A stretch of 64,000 bases of DNA. It comes from Mesostigma viride. Lineage: Eukaryota > Streptophyta > Mesostigmatophyceae > Mesostigmatales > Mesostigmataceae. The DNA lies in the NCBI GenBank assembly GCA_009746045.1, contig RPFO01000976.1, forward strand, positions 62,001 to 126,000, read 5' to 3'. Position 1 is the first letter of the stretch; each line of letters begins with the position of its first letter. Both the position numbers and the translations under genes were made by a program. The notes under the pieces were generated by a model. The model had not been told where the DNA came from and did no database searches. It was given only the letters and a program-made list of their open reading frames with translations. This document shows, piece after piece, positions 20,688 through 38,113 of the stretch.

Positions 20688-22345
20688 CATACTGGTGGTG
20701 GTTATAAAGAAGTTAGCGAATACAAAACTTTCTTTCTTAAGGTGATTTTGAAGTGGGCATGAGCGATCGTGCACATGCTAACATTTGATGGCCATTCCAT
20801 GGTGAAGTTGGGAATTGGATGGGATTGTTTGATAAAGATGCGGTGGTGTGTCTTAAAATGAGCTGTGCTAATCTCATTATGAAGTGCTCAAGACAACTCA
20901 TTATCATAAATCAGAGTTGTCCAGAACAAACATTGTCTGCATCATGTCCCAACTTGAACACTACATGAAGTGTGACACCTATGCTACGTGTGTTGCGGGC
21001 TAGCTGTGTCAGCAAACAATTTTAGCTTTTAGCCCTCAAATCGTGTCCAACTCGCGCCTAACAATAGGAGCCAGTTGCACCTTGCATGGTAATGTCCACA
21101 AACTAACCTAAAACAGTTTAGTGTCCATACTGGGACCAAAGCACACTCATATAGGGACTTTGGTCTGGCAGGCCCCCAGCGGCTTGGCCGGCCAGGGCGG
21201 CATATTCTGACCTGGCCTGGCCCCAAGGGCATTCCCAAAAGGGTAGGGAAACATGCCACGAACTACACCCAGATGTTGCTGGATGACCTACTCATCCCAG
21301 CCATAACTCATAAAAAATGCCTACAATATTTGGAACGAATCCATGCATCGATGCTCCTACACCAATCAGTTTTCTGCACCGCCATAGCCTCGAATTTGCA
21401 TGTACGTAATTATTTCGTCCCAGTGGACCTTTAGCGAGATGACTTGCCTGAACGTGTTCAGACGGGGAGCGTGCCAGGAAACGGCTCGAAGCTGGGAAAA
21501 GCAGGGGGCTCCGCCTGCGGACGGGCCGTACGAAGCCGAAATTTTATGGCTCCCGCTGGCCCCCCCGCCTCGGCGCCTCGGCCACTGCCCCTTCGCGCTG
21601 CGCGCCCCGCGTGGCGCCGGCGTTCCCGAGGACGCACCCCGCGGGTGTACGCGCCAATCGCCCGCTCAGGCGCCAAAAAGTCCGGGCCCCGAAGGGGCCC
21701 CCAACTTGTCAACTACTATATTACGATCGTGTTGCGCAAGGGAGAAACCCGAACAACCTGACATCGCCGCGGGCGCCGTACCGTACGGCCTGATCGCACC
21801 CCCACGAACGCCTACTATTCCTGAAATCCTGCGGAGCCGCCAGTAACGGCCCGTAACCGTGGGCCTGAACGTCGTCACACCCGCGTAAGATCGAGTGTCA
21901 CCAATCCTGAACAGAAACTGACGTCAGCTCAATTCAGCAAAATGCGCGAGAAATTGCGGGGGGCATATACGGCTGGGGGAAGAGTTTGCGCTGGGGGTTT
22001 TCGACCAAAATATCCTAGTTGATTTACTAAGGGTTCAGACTGAACGGGAAATTTCGAGTGTTCAGACTGAACGAAAATTTAGTTCGAACACAATTCTGAA
22101 CGGTTTTTTTGTTAAATTTTCGGTTCGGCCTACTTCCCACGCAATTTTCGTGCCAATTTTTGCGAGATGACACAACTGAACGTGTTCAGACGTGGAGCGT
22201 GGAAAAAAACGGCTCGAAACTGTGAAAAGCAGGGGGCTCCGCATAAAAAACGGCCGTACGAAACATAAATTTTTGGGCTCCCGCTGGCCCCCCCACCTCC
22301 GACCCTGAAGAAAATAAGGACTTGAGGTATTCAGGCTGGGGAAAG
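20688..22345 (+). repeat. Segments A-B-C, unit 3
   Basis: A carries a 4-bp insertion (GAGTTGTCCAGAAC) shared with the A copies at 45791, 53229 and 63099. The B tail has CACGAACGCCTACTATTCC. C contains TTTTTTTGTTAAATTTTCGG, an alpha-type feature. Confidence 0.87.
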
Positions 22346-23747
22346 TTGGACCGGTCGAACCGTACCAAATTTTAGTTCGCATGCAGGGCGGGGCGAGCGT
22401 CGCGTCGAACGCACCAGGCTGGGCAGTGGCAATGGGTGAAGTGAACGTGAATAACAAAAGCGGCATGGTCGGGGCAAAAAATTTTAATGAAACAAAGCGA
22501 CGTGCTGCGGAAGCAACCATAGTTGTTGCTGGATGGCGATGGCGGGCGACGTAGCATGTGAAATCGGGATGGGGAATGAGAATTCATGGCTTTCAAAATT
22601 TTGTATTGGAAGAGTACGTAGGAAACTTTCTGAGCTGGCGGGGCGTCAACCCCGTGCAACCTGCGTGGGAGAGGTCCGTGTCGCTATGGCATTTGCTGTA
22701 TAATAGCCAGCGACCTGGAAATTGAACGTCGTCATCAGATTGTTTTGTTTCAGTGTCGTCATTCTTCAGTTTTACGTATTTCACGCCTTGTAAAATCAGT
22801 TTTGCTGTTCATGGAAGACGTGGGATGGGGCAAACGAATGTCTGGTGTCACCATAGACAGTTGCGATTGAGCGCTGGATTGCTTGGCACGGGACGAACGC
22901 TGGCGCTGGCAATTTGTGTCAAAGATGTGGTCAATGTATCTGCTTTTATCAAATGTGATTTACGTTTACCGTAATCTTATGCAATTTCCTTTTTTCCAGA
23001 CGAATTTTCTTGGTCGCAGCGTGCACATACCGGACCAAGAGTCTGTCTTCCATTGTCGTATCCGTGGGGTGCGTCCTCTTCATTCTCCTTGGGAATGTCA
23101 TCGCCACGTTATCCGTGTTGCTTTCTTCTGGAACAGGCTGGGCAGGGAAAGCCCATGATTGCTCATGGATGATTTCTCATGCACCAATTTTGGGAGTCGT
23201 TGACTGCTGTGCTTCCTGACGTTGATGGTGGTTTTGCGTGTGATAAGCTGCCTTGCTTTGCACGTGAGTTTTCACTGGGCTATATGGGTGAAGGTGAGCA
23301 ACTAGGGGTGTGTCATGCTGTGCTATATTGCTTCCATCCAGCATATCCAAAGTTAGACTTGCTCTAATGGCTGTGCAATATTTGTGTTGTGCAGATTTTT
23401 ACTGGGCTGAAGCCAAATTCACGCATGGGTAGACAGTTTGCTGCACGTGAATTTTGACTGGGCTGTACGTGCAGGTGGGCAACCATGTGTTGTGCCATAT
23501 TTTTCTACATGGATTCATCATACTTGCTGTCAAACGTAGGCCCCATTCGCTTGCACACTGAATTTTGCTTTGCTGGCTGTGTAATTTTGATGTCTCATTG
23601 TGCAGGCGTGCCCGCTACCTGATCAACCAGGTGTGCTTTGCATTGTGCCAGCGGGGCCATGTTTGTTTCCTTTGCACGTGTAGACAGGCAGGCTGGCAGG
23701 GGACATGGGGTAGAGGCTTAGGGCGTGGGGTATGTGGAATGGGTCAG
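22346..23747 (+). repeat. E-F segment, unit 3 (type alpha)
   Basis: Nearly identical to unit 1 at 12199-13600. Conserved ORF at 23000-23219. Confidence 0.88.
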
Positions 23748-24900
<1,153 letters not shown>

Positions 24901-26553
24901 CATACTGGTGGTGGTTATAAAGAAGTTAGCGAATACAAAACTTTCTTTCTTAAGGTGATTTTGAAGTGGGCATGAGCGATCGTGCACATGCTAACATTTG
25001 ATGGCCATTCCATGGTGAAGTTGGGAATTGGATGGGATTGTTTGATAAAGATGCGGTGGTGTGTCTTAAAATGAGCTGTGCTAATCTCATTATGAAGTGC
25101 TCAAGACAACTCATTATAATAAATCAGAGTTGGAACAAACATTGTCTGCATCATGCCCCAACTTGAACTCTACATGAAGTGTGACACCTATGCTACGTGT
25201 GTTGCGGGCTAGCTGTGTCAGCAAACAATTTTAGCTTTTAGCCCTCAAATCGTGTCCAACTCGCGCCTCACAATAAGAGCCAGTTGCACCTAGCATGGTA
25301 ATGTCCACAAACTAACCTAAAACAGTTTAGTGTCCATACTGGGACCAAAGCACACTCATATAGGGACTTTGGTCTGGCAGGCCCCCAGCGGCTTGGCCGG
25401 CCAGGGTGGCATATTGTGACCTGGCCTGGCCCCAAGGGCATTCCCAAAAGGGTAGGGAAACATGCCACGAACTACACCCAGATGTTGCTGGATGACCTAC
25501 TCATCCCAGCCATAACTCATAAAAAATGCCTACAATATTTGGAACGAATCCATGCATCGATGCTCCTACACCAATCAGTTTTCTGCACCGCCATAGCCTC
25601 GAATTTGCATGTACGTAATTATTTCGTCCCAGTGGACCTTTAGCGAGATGACTTGCCTGAACGTGTTCAGACGGGGAGTGCCAGGAAACGGCTCGAAGCT
25701 GGGAAAAGCAGGGGGCTCCGCCTGCGGACGGGCCGTACGAAGCCGAAATTTTATGGCTCCCGCTGGCCCCCCCGCCTCGGCGCCCTCGGCCACTGCCCCT
25801 TCGCGCTGCGCGCCCCGCGTGGCGCCGGCGTTCCCGAGGACGCACCCCGCGGGTGTACGCGCCAATCGCCCGCTCAGGCGCCAAAAAGTCCGGGCCCCGA
25901 AGGGGCCCCCAACTTGTCAACTACTATATTACGATCGTGTTGCGCAAGGGAGAAACCCGAACATCCTGACATCGCCGCGGGCGCCGTACCGTACGGCCTG
26001 ATCGCACCCCCACGAACGAGGGCCATCCTGAAATCCTGCGGAGCCGCGAGTTACGGCCCGTAACCGCCGGCCTGAACGCCGTCACACCCGCCTAAGATCG
26101 AGTGTCACCAATCCTGAACAGAAACTGACGTCAGCTCAATTCAGCAAAATGCGCGAGAAATTGCGGGGGGCATATACGGCTGGGGGAAGAGTTTGCGCTG
26201 GGGGTTTTCGACCAAACATCCTAGTTGATTTACTAAGGGTTCAGACTGAACGGGAAATTTCGAGTGTTCAGACTGAACGAAAATTTAGTTCGAACACAAT
26301 TCTGAACGGTTTTTTTGTTAAATTTTCGGTTCGGCCTACTTCCCACGCAATTTTCGTGCCAATTTTTGCGAGATGACACAACTGAACGTGTTCAGACGTG
26401 GAGCGTGGAAAAAAACGGCTCGAAACTGTGAAAAGCAGGGGGCTCCGCATAAAAAACGGCCGTACGAAACATAAATTTTTGGGCTCCCGCTGGCCCCCCC
26501 ACCTCCGACCCTGAAGAAAATAAGGACTTGAGGTATTCAGGCTGGGGAAAGTT
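24901..26553 (+). repeat. Segments A-B-C, unit 4
   Basis: A ends at 25542. A GTG deletion in the B sub-repeat (GGGGAGTGCCAGG) distinguishes it. From about 26100 onward it is almost identical to unit 3. Confidence 0.87.
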
Positions 26554-27953
26554 GGACCGGTCGAACCGTACCAAATTTTAGTTCGCATGCAGGGCGGGGC
26601 GAGCGTCGCGTCGAACGCACCAGGCTGGGCAGTGGCAATGGGTGAAGTGAACGTGAATAACAAAAGCGGCATGGTCGGGGCAAAAAATTTTAATGAAACA
26701 AAGCGACGTGCTGCGGAAGCAACCATAGTTGTTGCTGGATGGCGATGGCGGGCGACGTAGCATGTGAAATCGGGATGGGGAATGAGAATTCATGGCTTTC
26801 AAAATTTTGTATTGGAAGAGTACGTAGGAAACTTTCTGAGCTGGCGGGGCGTCAACCCCGTGCAACCTGCGTGGGAGAGGTCCGTGTCGCTATGGCATTT
26901 GCTGTATAATAGCCAGCGACCTGGAAATTGAACGTCGTCATCAGATTGTTTTGTTTCAGTGTCGTCATTCTTCAGTTTTACGTATTTCACGCCTTGTAAA
27001 ATCAGTTTTGCTGTTCATGGAAGACGTGGGATGGGGCAAACGAATGTCTGGTGTCACCATAGACAGTTGCGATTGAGCGCTGGATTGCTTGGCACGGGAC
27101 GAACGCTGGCGCTGGCAATTTGTGTCAAAGATGTGGTCAATGTATCTGCTTTTATCAAATGTGATTTACGTTTACCGTAATCTTATGCAATTTCCTTTTT
27201 TCCAGACGAATTTTCTTGGTCGCAGCGTGCACATACCGGACCAAGAGTCTGTCTTCCATTGTCGTATCCGTGGGGTGCGTCCTCTTCATTCTCCTTGGGA
27301 ATGTCATCGCCACGTTATCCGTGTTGCTTTCTTCTGGAACAGGCTGGGCAGGGAAAGCCCATGATTGCTCATGGATGATTTCTCATGCACCAATTTTGGG
27401 AGTCGTTGACTGCTGTGCTTCCTGACGTTGATGGTGGTTTTGCGTGTGATAAGCTGCCTTGCTTTGCACGTGAGTTTTCACTGGGCTATATGGGTGAAGG
27501 TGAGCAACTAGGGGTGTGTCATGCTGTGCTATATTGCTTCCATCCAGCATATCCAAAGTTAGACTTGCTCTAATGGCTGTGCAATATTTGTGTTGTGCAG
27601 ATTTTTACTGGGCTGAAGCCAAATTCACGCATGGGTAGACAGTTTGCTGCACGTGAATTTTGACTGGGCTGTACGTGCAGGTGGGCAACCATGTGTTGTG
27701 CCATATTTTTCTACATGGATTCATCATACTTGCTGTCAAACGTAGGCCCCATTCGCTTGCACACTGAATTTTGCTTTGCTGGCTGTGTAATTTTGATGTC
27801 TCATTGTGCAGGCGTGCCCGCTACCTGATCAACCAGGTGTGCTTTGCATTGTGCCAGCGGGGCCATGTTTGTTTCCTTTGCACGTGTAGACAGGCAGGCT
27901 GGCAGGGGACATGGGGTAGAGGCTTAGGGCGTGGGGTATGTGGAATGGGTCAG
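26554..27953 (+). repeat. E-F segment, unit 4 (type alpha)
   Basis: Near-identical to units 1 and 3, with conserved ORF 27206-27425. The distance from unit 3 is 4206 bp, the basic macro-unit length. Confidence 0.88.
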
Positions 27954-29094
<1,141 letters not shown>

Positions 29095-29736
29095 CATACT
29101 GGTGGTGGTTATAAAGAAGTTAGCGAATACAAAACTTTCTTTCTTAAGGTGATTTTGAAGTGGGCATGAGCGATCGTGCACATGCTAACATTTGATGGCC
29201 ATTCCATGGTGAAGTTGGGAATTGGATGGGATTGTTTGATAAAGATGCGGTGGTGTGTCTTAAAATGAGCTGTGCTAATCTCATTATGAAGTGCTCAAGA
29301 CAACTCATTATAATAAATCAGAGTTGGAACAAACATTGTCTGCATCATGCCCCAACTTGAACTCTACATGAAGTGTGACACCTATGCTACGTGTGTTGCG
29401 GGCTAGCTGTGTCAGCAAACAATTTTAGCTTTTAGCCCTCAAATCGTGTCCAACTCGCGCCTCACAATAAGAGCCAGTTGCACCTAGCATGGTAATGTCC
29501 ACAAACTAACCTAAAACAGTTTAGTGTCCATACTGGGACCAAAGCACACTCATATAGGGACTTTGGTCTGGCAGGCCCCCAGCGGCTTGGCCGGCCAGGG
29601 TGGCATATTGTGACCTGGCCTGGCCCCAAGGGCATTCCCAAAAGGGTAGGGAAACATGCCACGAACTACACCCAGATGTTGCTGGATGACCTACTCATCC
29701 CAGCCATAACTCATAAAAAATGCCTACAATATTTGG
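29095..29736 (+). repeat. Segment A, copy 7 (first half of nested duplication)
   Basis: This is the third instance of A joined straight to H. The A-to-A distance is again 1185 bp. Confidence 0.88.
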
Positions 29737-30279
29737 CCAGCCAGCGGGGGCACCACAGGGAGGGGACAGGGGGAAGGGGGAGGGGGCGGGGGCAGGGTAC
29801 AGTCGGCAGGGGGCAGGGGGAGCCTTTCTGAAGCTATGAGTCACAGGTCGTGGGGACTGGGGCATGGGGCAGGCCCTCAGCCACCTGCACGTGATGTGGT
29901 CAGAGGCAAGTCACAAGCAGGGGCACAGTGGGCAGGTGGGACGGGGCAGGGGACCTGGGGCACGAGCCATGAAACTTGGGGCATGGGGAGTGGGGCGTTG
30001 GGCAGGCAGGTAGGGGTGGTACACACGCACATGCCCTGCCATGCCCTGCGATCCCGCAAAAGGGCACCGTGGGGTCTTGTGGGTTGTCACACGTTGTTAT
30101 GGGGTGCATATTTGCAGGGACATGAAGATGGGTGACCGCGCCGTAACCGAGACGTGTGTGGTGGCAACATGCCGCCTGGATACCAGCTGGCCTTGCTTCG
30201 TTAGCTACATTTATGGCTGCATGTGATGGCGTGCCCTTCCCGTTGTCACAGTGGTCACAGTGATGGCCTGTGGTTGCCC
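29737..30279 (+). repeat. H-I segment inside nested duplication
   Basis: Same junction as at 643 and 15402, with no CCAG array. Confidence 0.87.
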
Positions 30280-32524
30280 CATACTGGTGGTGGTTATAAA
30301 GAAGTTAGCGAATACAAAACTTTCTTTCTTAAGGTGATTTTGAAGTGGGCATGAGCGATCGTGCACATGCTAACATTTGATGGCCATTCCATGGTGAAGT
30401 TGGGAATTGGATGGGATTGTTTGATAAAGATGCGGTGGTGTGTCTTAAAATGAGCTGTGCTAATCTCATTATGAAGTGCTCAAGACAACTCATTATAATA
30501 AATCAGAGTTGGAACAAACATTGTCTGCATCATGCCCCAACTTGAACTCTACATGAAGTGTGACACCTATGCTACGTGTGTTGCGGGCTAGCTGTGTCAG
30601 CAAACAATTTTAGCTTTTAGCCCTCAAATCACTACATTTCGCCGCCTAGGACACCTTTTTTAGCGGGGAATGTGGTTCGGTCTAGTAGGGGAAAACGGTG
30701 GCAGGTCTCCGAGCGTCAGATACTAGGAAATTTCGTTACGTTCGTATCGAGAGTAGATTTCTGACAATTTTCCTCGTTCGGACAGAGCCACAGTGAATTT
30801 CAGCATCCGTCCAGTACCAAAGCATGGACCTAGCAGGAATTCCGTCAGACATCTCGGAAGTAGCAATTTTTAGTATCGAGCGCACTTTCGCTAGTGTTCA
30901 GTACGAATTCGGCCTCCGTCAGGTCAGCAAGCGGCGTGGGAATATACTGAACCGAACAAATCGGTGGACTGTACTAAGAAATTCGTACTCAAATTTCGTC
31001 ATCGGAATCGGAGGAAAATATTCGACCAAGGACTAGAGATTTCATCGAATTTTCAGAACTGGCCAATTGATGCCAAATGGCGCGATTCTAGATAACAAGT
31101 GTTGCTTTACTGGTATCCGACGGTGCCGAACTTCGAAATTGAATTTGTAACCCCCGCCGTATTGACGGAACCACATTCTCGCATAAATTGGGTTTCCGCG
31201 GTGGCGAAATGTAGTGTCGTGTCCAACTCGCGCCTCACAATAAGAGCCAGTTGCACCTAGCATGGTAATGTCCACAAACTAACCTAAAACAGTTTAGTGT
31301 CCATACTGGGACCAAAGCACACTCATATAGGGACTTTGGTCTGGCAGGCCCCCAGCGGCTTGGCCGGCCAGGGTGGCATATTGTGACCTGGCCTGGCCCC
31401 AAGGGCATTCCCAAAAGGGTAGGGAAACATGCCACGAACTACACCCAGATGTTGCTGGATGACCTACTCATCCCAGCCATAACTCATAAAAAATGCCTAC
31501 AATATTTGGAACGAATCCATGCATCGATGCTCCTACACCAATCAGTTTTCTGCACCGCCATAGCCTCGAATTTGCATGTACGTAATTATTTCGTCCCAGT
31601 GGACCTTAGCGAGATGACTTGCCTGAACGTGTTCAGACGGGGAGTGTGCCAGGAAACGGCTCGAAGCTGGGAAAAGCAGGGGGCTCCGCCTGCGGACGGG
31701 CCGTACGAAGCCGAAATTTTATGGCTCCCGCTGGCCCCCCCGCGTCGGCGCCCTCGGCCACTGCCCCTTCGCGCTGCGCGCCCCGTGTGGCGCCGGCGTT
31801 CCCGAGGACGCACCCCGCGGGTGTACGCGCCAATCGCCCGCTCAGGCGCCAAAAAGTCCGGGCCCCGAAGGGGCCCCCAACTTGTCAACTACTATATTAC
31901 GATCGTGTTGCGCAAGGGAGAAACCCGAACAACCTGACATCGCCGCGGGCGCCGTACCGTACGGCCTGATCGCACCCCCACGAACGCCTACTATTCCTGA
32001 AATCCTGCGGAGCCGCCAGTAACGGCCCGTAACCGTGGGCCTGAACGTCGTCACACCCGCGTAAGATCGAGTGTCACCAATCCTGAACAGAAACTGACGT
32101 CAGCTCAATTCAGCAAAATGCGCGAGAAATTGCGGGGGGCATATACGGCTGGGGGGAAGAGTTTGCGCTGGGGGTTTTCGACCAAAATATCCTAGTTGAT
32201 TTACTAAGGGTTCAGACTGAACGGGAAATTTCGAGTGTTCAGACTGAACGAAAATTTAGTTCGAACACAATTCTGAACGGTTTTTTTGTTAAATTTTCGG
32301 TTCGGCCTACTTCCCACGCAATTTTCGTGCCAATTTTTGCGAGATGACACAACTGAACGTGTTCAGACGTGGAGCGTGGAAAAAAACGGCTCGAAACTGT
32401 GAAAAGCAGGGGGCTCCGCATAAAAAACGGCCGTACGAAACATAAATTTTTGGGCTCCCGCTGGCCCCCCCACCTCCGACCCTGAAGAAAATAAGGACTT
32501 GAGGTATTCAGGCTGGGGAAAGTT
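30280..32524 (+). repeat. Segments A-B-C, unit 5, interrupted by a transposon
   Basis: A is split at CCCTCAAATC/GTGTCC by the 587-bp element at 30630-31216. The remainder to 32524 follows unit 3, including the CGCCTACTATTCC variant. Thirteen uninterrupted A copies give the empty site. Confidence 0.88.
30630..31216. mobile_element. Non-autonomous TIR transposon (CACTA-like MITE)
   Basis: The ends are CACTACATTTCGCC and its inverse, extending into an imperfect terminal inverted repeat of about 60 bp that includes GAATGTGGTTC on both sides. Comparison with empty A copies shows a clean insertion with a 1-2 bp target duplication (T or TC, ambiguous because the element begins with C). There is no transposase frame; the only frames are about 70 codons. 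CACTAC termini fit the CACTA/EnSpm group, though 3-bp duplications are more usual there. It is the only copy in the window. Confidence 0.82.
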
Positions 32525-33924
32525 GGACCGGTCGAACCGTACCAAATTTTAGTTCGCATGCAGGGCGGGGCGAGCGTCGCGTCGAACGCACCAGGCTGGG
32601 CAGTGGCAATGGGTGAAGTGAACGTGAATAACAAAAGCGGCATGGTCGGGGCAAAAAATTTTAATGAAACAAAGCGACGTGCTGCGGAAGCAACCATAGT
32701 TGTTGCTGGATGGCGATGGCGGGCGACGTAGCATGTGAAATCGGGATGGGGAATGAGAATTCATGGCTTTCAAAATTTTGTATTGGAAGAGTACGTAGGA
32801 AACTTTCTGAGCTGGCGGGGCGTCAACCCCGTGCAACCTGCGTGGGAGAGGTCCGTGTCGCTATGGCATTTGCTGTATAATAGCCAGCGACCTGGAAATT
32901 GAACGTCGTCATCAGATTGTTTTGTTTCAGTGTCGTCATTCTTCAGTTTTACGTATTTCACGCCTTGTAAAATCAGTTTTGCTGTTCATGGAAGACGTGG
33001 GATGGGGCAAACGAATGTCTGGTGTCACCATAGACAGTTGCGATTGAGCGCTGGATTGCTTGGCACGGGACGAACGCTGGCGCTGGCAATTTGTGTCAAA
33101 GATGTGGTCAATGTATCTGCTTTTATCAAATGTGATTTACGTTTACCGTAATCTTATGCAATTTCCTTTTTTCCAGACGAATTTTCTTGGTCGCAGCGTG
33201 CACATACCGGACCAAGAGTCTGTCTTCCATTGTCGTATCCGTGGGGTGCGTCCTCTTCATTCTCCTTGGGAATGTCATCGCCACGTTATCCGTGTTGCTT
33301 TCTTCTGGAACAGGCTGGGCAGGGAAAGCCCATGATTGCTCATGGATGATTTCTCATGCACCAATTTTGGGAGTCGTTGACTGCTGTGCTTCCTGACGTT
33401 GATGGTGGTTTTGCGTGTGATAAGCTGCCTTGCTTTGCACGTGAGTTTTCACTGGGCTATATGGGTGAAGGTGAGCAACTAGGGGTGTGTCATGCTGTGC
33501 TATATTGCTTCCATCCAGCATATCCAAAGTTAGACTTGCTCTAATGGCTGTGCAATATTTGTGTTGTGCAGATTTTTACTGGGCTGAAGCCAAATTCACG
33601 CATGGGTAGACAGTTTGCTGCACGTGAATTTTGACTGGGCTGTACGTGCAGGTGGGCAACCATGTGTTGTGCCATATTTTTCTACATGGATTCATCATAC
33701 TTGCTGTCAAACGTAGGCCCCATTCGCTTGCACACTGAATTTTGCTTTGCTGGCTGTGTAATTTTGATGTCTCATTGTGCAGGCGTGCCCGCTACCTGAT
33801 CAACCAGGTGTGCTTTGCATTGTGCCAGCGGGGCCATGTTTGTTTCCTTTGCACGTGTAGACAGGCAGGCTGGCAGGGGACATGGGGTAGAGGCTTAGGG
33901 CGTGGGGTATGTGGAATGGGTCAG
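32525..33924 (+). repeat. E-F segment, unit 5 (type alpha)
   Basis: Near-identical to units 1, 3 and 4. Conserved ORF at 33177-33396. Confidence 0.88.
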
Positions 33925-35062
<1,138 letters not shown>

Positions 35063-36724
35063 CATACTGGTGGTGGTTATAAAGAAGTTAGCGAATACAA
35101 AACTTTCTTTCTTAAGGTGATTTTGAAGTGGGCATGAGCGATCGTGCACATGCTAACATTTGATGGCCATTCCATGGTGAAGTTGGGAATTGGATGGGAT
35201 TGTTTGATAAAGATGCGGTGGTGTGTCTTAAAATGAGCTGTGCTAATCTCATTATGAAGTGCTCAAGACAACTCATTATAATAAATCAGAGTTGGAACAA
35301 ACATTGTCTGCATCATGCCCCAACTTGAACTCTACATGAAGTGTGACACCTATGCTACGTGTGTTGCGGGCTAGCTGTGTCAGCAAACAATTTTAGCTTT
35401 TAGCCCTCAAATCGTGTCCAACTCGCGCCTCACAATAAGAGCCAGTTGCACCTAGCATGGTAATGTCCACAAACTAACCTAAAACAGTTTAGTGTCCATA
35501 CTGGGACCAAAGCACACTCATATAGGGACTTTGGTCTGGCAGGCCCCCAGCGGCTTGGCCGGCCAGGGTGGCATATTGTGACCTGGCCTGGCCCCAAGGG
35601 CATTCCCAAAAGGGTAGGGAAACATGCCACGAACTACACCCAGATGTTGCTGGATGACCTACTCATCCCAGCCATAACTCATAAAAAATGCCTACAATAT
35701 TTGGAACGAATCCATGCATCGATGCTCCTACACCAATCAGTTTTCTGCACCGCCATAGCCTCGAATTTGCATGTACGTAATTATTTCGTCCCAGTGGACC
35801 TTAAGCGAGATGACTTGCCTGAACGTGTTCAGACGGGGAGTGTGCCAGGAAACGGCTCGAAGCTGGGAAAAGCAGGGGGCTCCGCCTGCGGACGGGCCGT
35901 ACGAAGCCGAAATTTTATGGCTCCCGCTGGCCCCCCCGCGTCGGCGCCCTCGGCCACTGCCCCTTCGCGCTGCGCGCCCCGTGTGGCGCCGGCGTTCCCG
36001 AGGACGCACCCCGCGGGTGTACGCGCCAATCGCCCGCTCAGGCGCCAAAAAGTCCGGGCCCCGAAGGGGCCCCCAACTTGTCAACTACTATATTACGATC
36101 GTGTTGCGCAAAGGAGAAACCCGAACATCCTGACACCGCCGCGGGCGCCGTACCGTACGGCCTGATCGCACCCCCACGACCGAGGGCCATCCCTGAAATC
36201 CTGCGGAGCCGCGAGTTACGGCCCGTAACCGCTCGCCTGAACGCCGTCACACCCTCCTAAGATCGAGTCTTACCTATTCTGAACAGAAGCTGAATTCAGC
36301 AAAATGCACGAGAAATGCCGGGGGGCATATACGGCTGGGGGAAGAGTTTTACACGAAGGATCTCTCTCCAAACAAAGTACTAGATACTAAGGGTTCAGAC
36401 TGAATGGGAAATTTTGAGTGTTCAGACTGAACGGGAAATGTGCAGAAAATTAAGTTCGAACCCTAGTCTGAACGGTTTTCGCCTTCAATTTTCGGTTCGG
36501 CCTACTTCCCACGCCATTTCCGTGCCAATTTTTGCGAGATGACTGAACTGAACGTGTTCAGAAGGGGAGCGTGGAAAAAAACGGCTCGAAACTCTGAAAA
36601 CCAGGGGGCTCAGCCCAAAATCCAGCCGTACGAAACGGAAATTTTAGGGCTCCCGCTGGCACCCCCCACCTCCGACCCTGACGAAAATACGGACTTGAAG
36701 TGTTCAGGCTGAACGGGGAAAGTT
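35063..36724 (+). repeat. Segments A-B-C, unit 6
   Basis: A ends at 35703. The C part (from about 36300) contains GAAGGATCTCTCTCC and beta markers. It is the apparent source, or sister, of the C fragment at 58850. Confidence 0.87.
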
Positions 36725-38113
36725 GGACCGGTCGAACCGTACCAAATTTTAGTTCGCATGCAGGGCGGGGCGAGCGTCGCGTCGAACACACCAGGCTGGG
36801 CAGTGGCAATTGGTAAAGTGAACGTGAATAACAAAAGCGGCATGGTCGGGGCAAAAAATTTTAATGAAACAAAAAGCGACGTGCTGCGGAAGCAACCATA
36901 GTTGTTGCTGGATGGCGATGGCGGGCGACGTAGCATGTGAAATCGGGATGGGGAATGCGAATTCATGGCTTTCAAAAGTTTGTATTGGAAGAGTACGTAG
37001 GAAACTTTCGGAGCTGGCGGGGCGTCAACCCCGTGCAACCTGCGTGGGAGAGGTCCGTGTCGCTATGGCATTTGCTGTATAATAGCCAGCGACCTGGAAA
37101 TTGAACGTCGTCATCAGATTGTTTTGTTTCAGTGTCGTCATTCTTCAGTTTTACGTATTTCACGCCTTGTAAAATCAGTTTTGCTGTTCATGGAAGACGT
37201 GGGATGGGGCAAACGAATGTCTGGTGTCACCATAGACAGTTTCGATTGAGCGCTGGATTGCTTGGAACGGGACGAACGCTGGCGATGGCGATTTGTGTCA
37301 AAGATGTGGTCAATGTATCTGCTTTTATCTAATGTGATTTACGTTTACCGTAATCTTATGCAATTTCCTTTTTTCCAGACGAATTTTCTTGGTCGCAGCG
37401 TGCACGTACCGGACCAAGAGTCTGTCTTCCATTGTCGTATCCGTGGGGTGCGTCCTCTTCATTCTCCTGGGGAATGTCATTGCCACGTTATCCGTGTTGC
37501 TTTCTTCTGGAACAGGCTGGGCAGGGAAAGCCCATGATTGCTCATGGATGATTTCTCATGCACCAATTTTGGGAGTCGTTGACTGCTGTGCTTCCTGACG
37601 TTGATGGTGGTTTTGCGTGTGATAAGCTGCCTTGCTTTGCACGTGAGTTTTCACTGGGCTATATGGGTGAAGGTGAGCAACTAGGGGTGTGTCATGGTGT
37701 GCTATATTGCTTCCATCCAGCATATCCAAAGTTAGACTTGCTCTAATGGCTGTGCAATATTTGTGTTGTGCAGATTTTTACTGGGCTGAAGCCAAATTCA
37801 CGCATGGGTAGACAGTTTGCTGCACGTGAATTTTTACTGGGCTGTAACCATGTGTTGTGCCACATTTTTCTACATGGATTCATCATACTTGCTGTCAAAC
37901 GTAGGCCCCATTCGCTTGCACACTGAATTTTGCTTTGCTGGCTGTGTAATTTTGATGTCTCATTGTGCAGGCGTGCCCGCTACCTGATCAACCAGGTGTG
38001 CTTTGCATTGTGCCAGCGGGGCCATGTTTGTTTCCTTTGCATGTGTAGGCAGGCAGGCTGGCAGGGGACATGGGGCACGAGGCTTGGGGTGTGGGGTATG
38101 TGGCATGGGTCAG
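36725..38113 (+). repeat. E-F segment, unit 6 (type beta)
   Basis: Nearly identical to units 2 and 11. Conserved ORF at 37379-37598. Confidence 0.88.
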
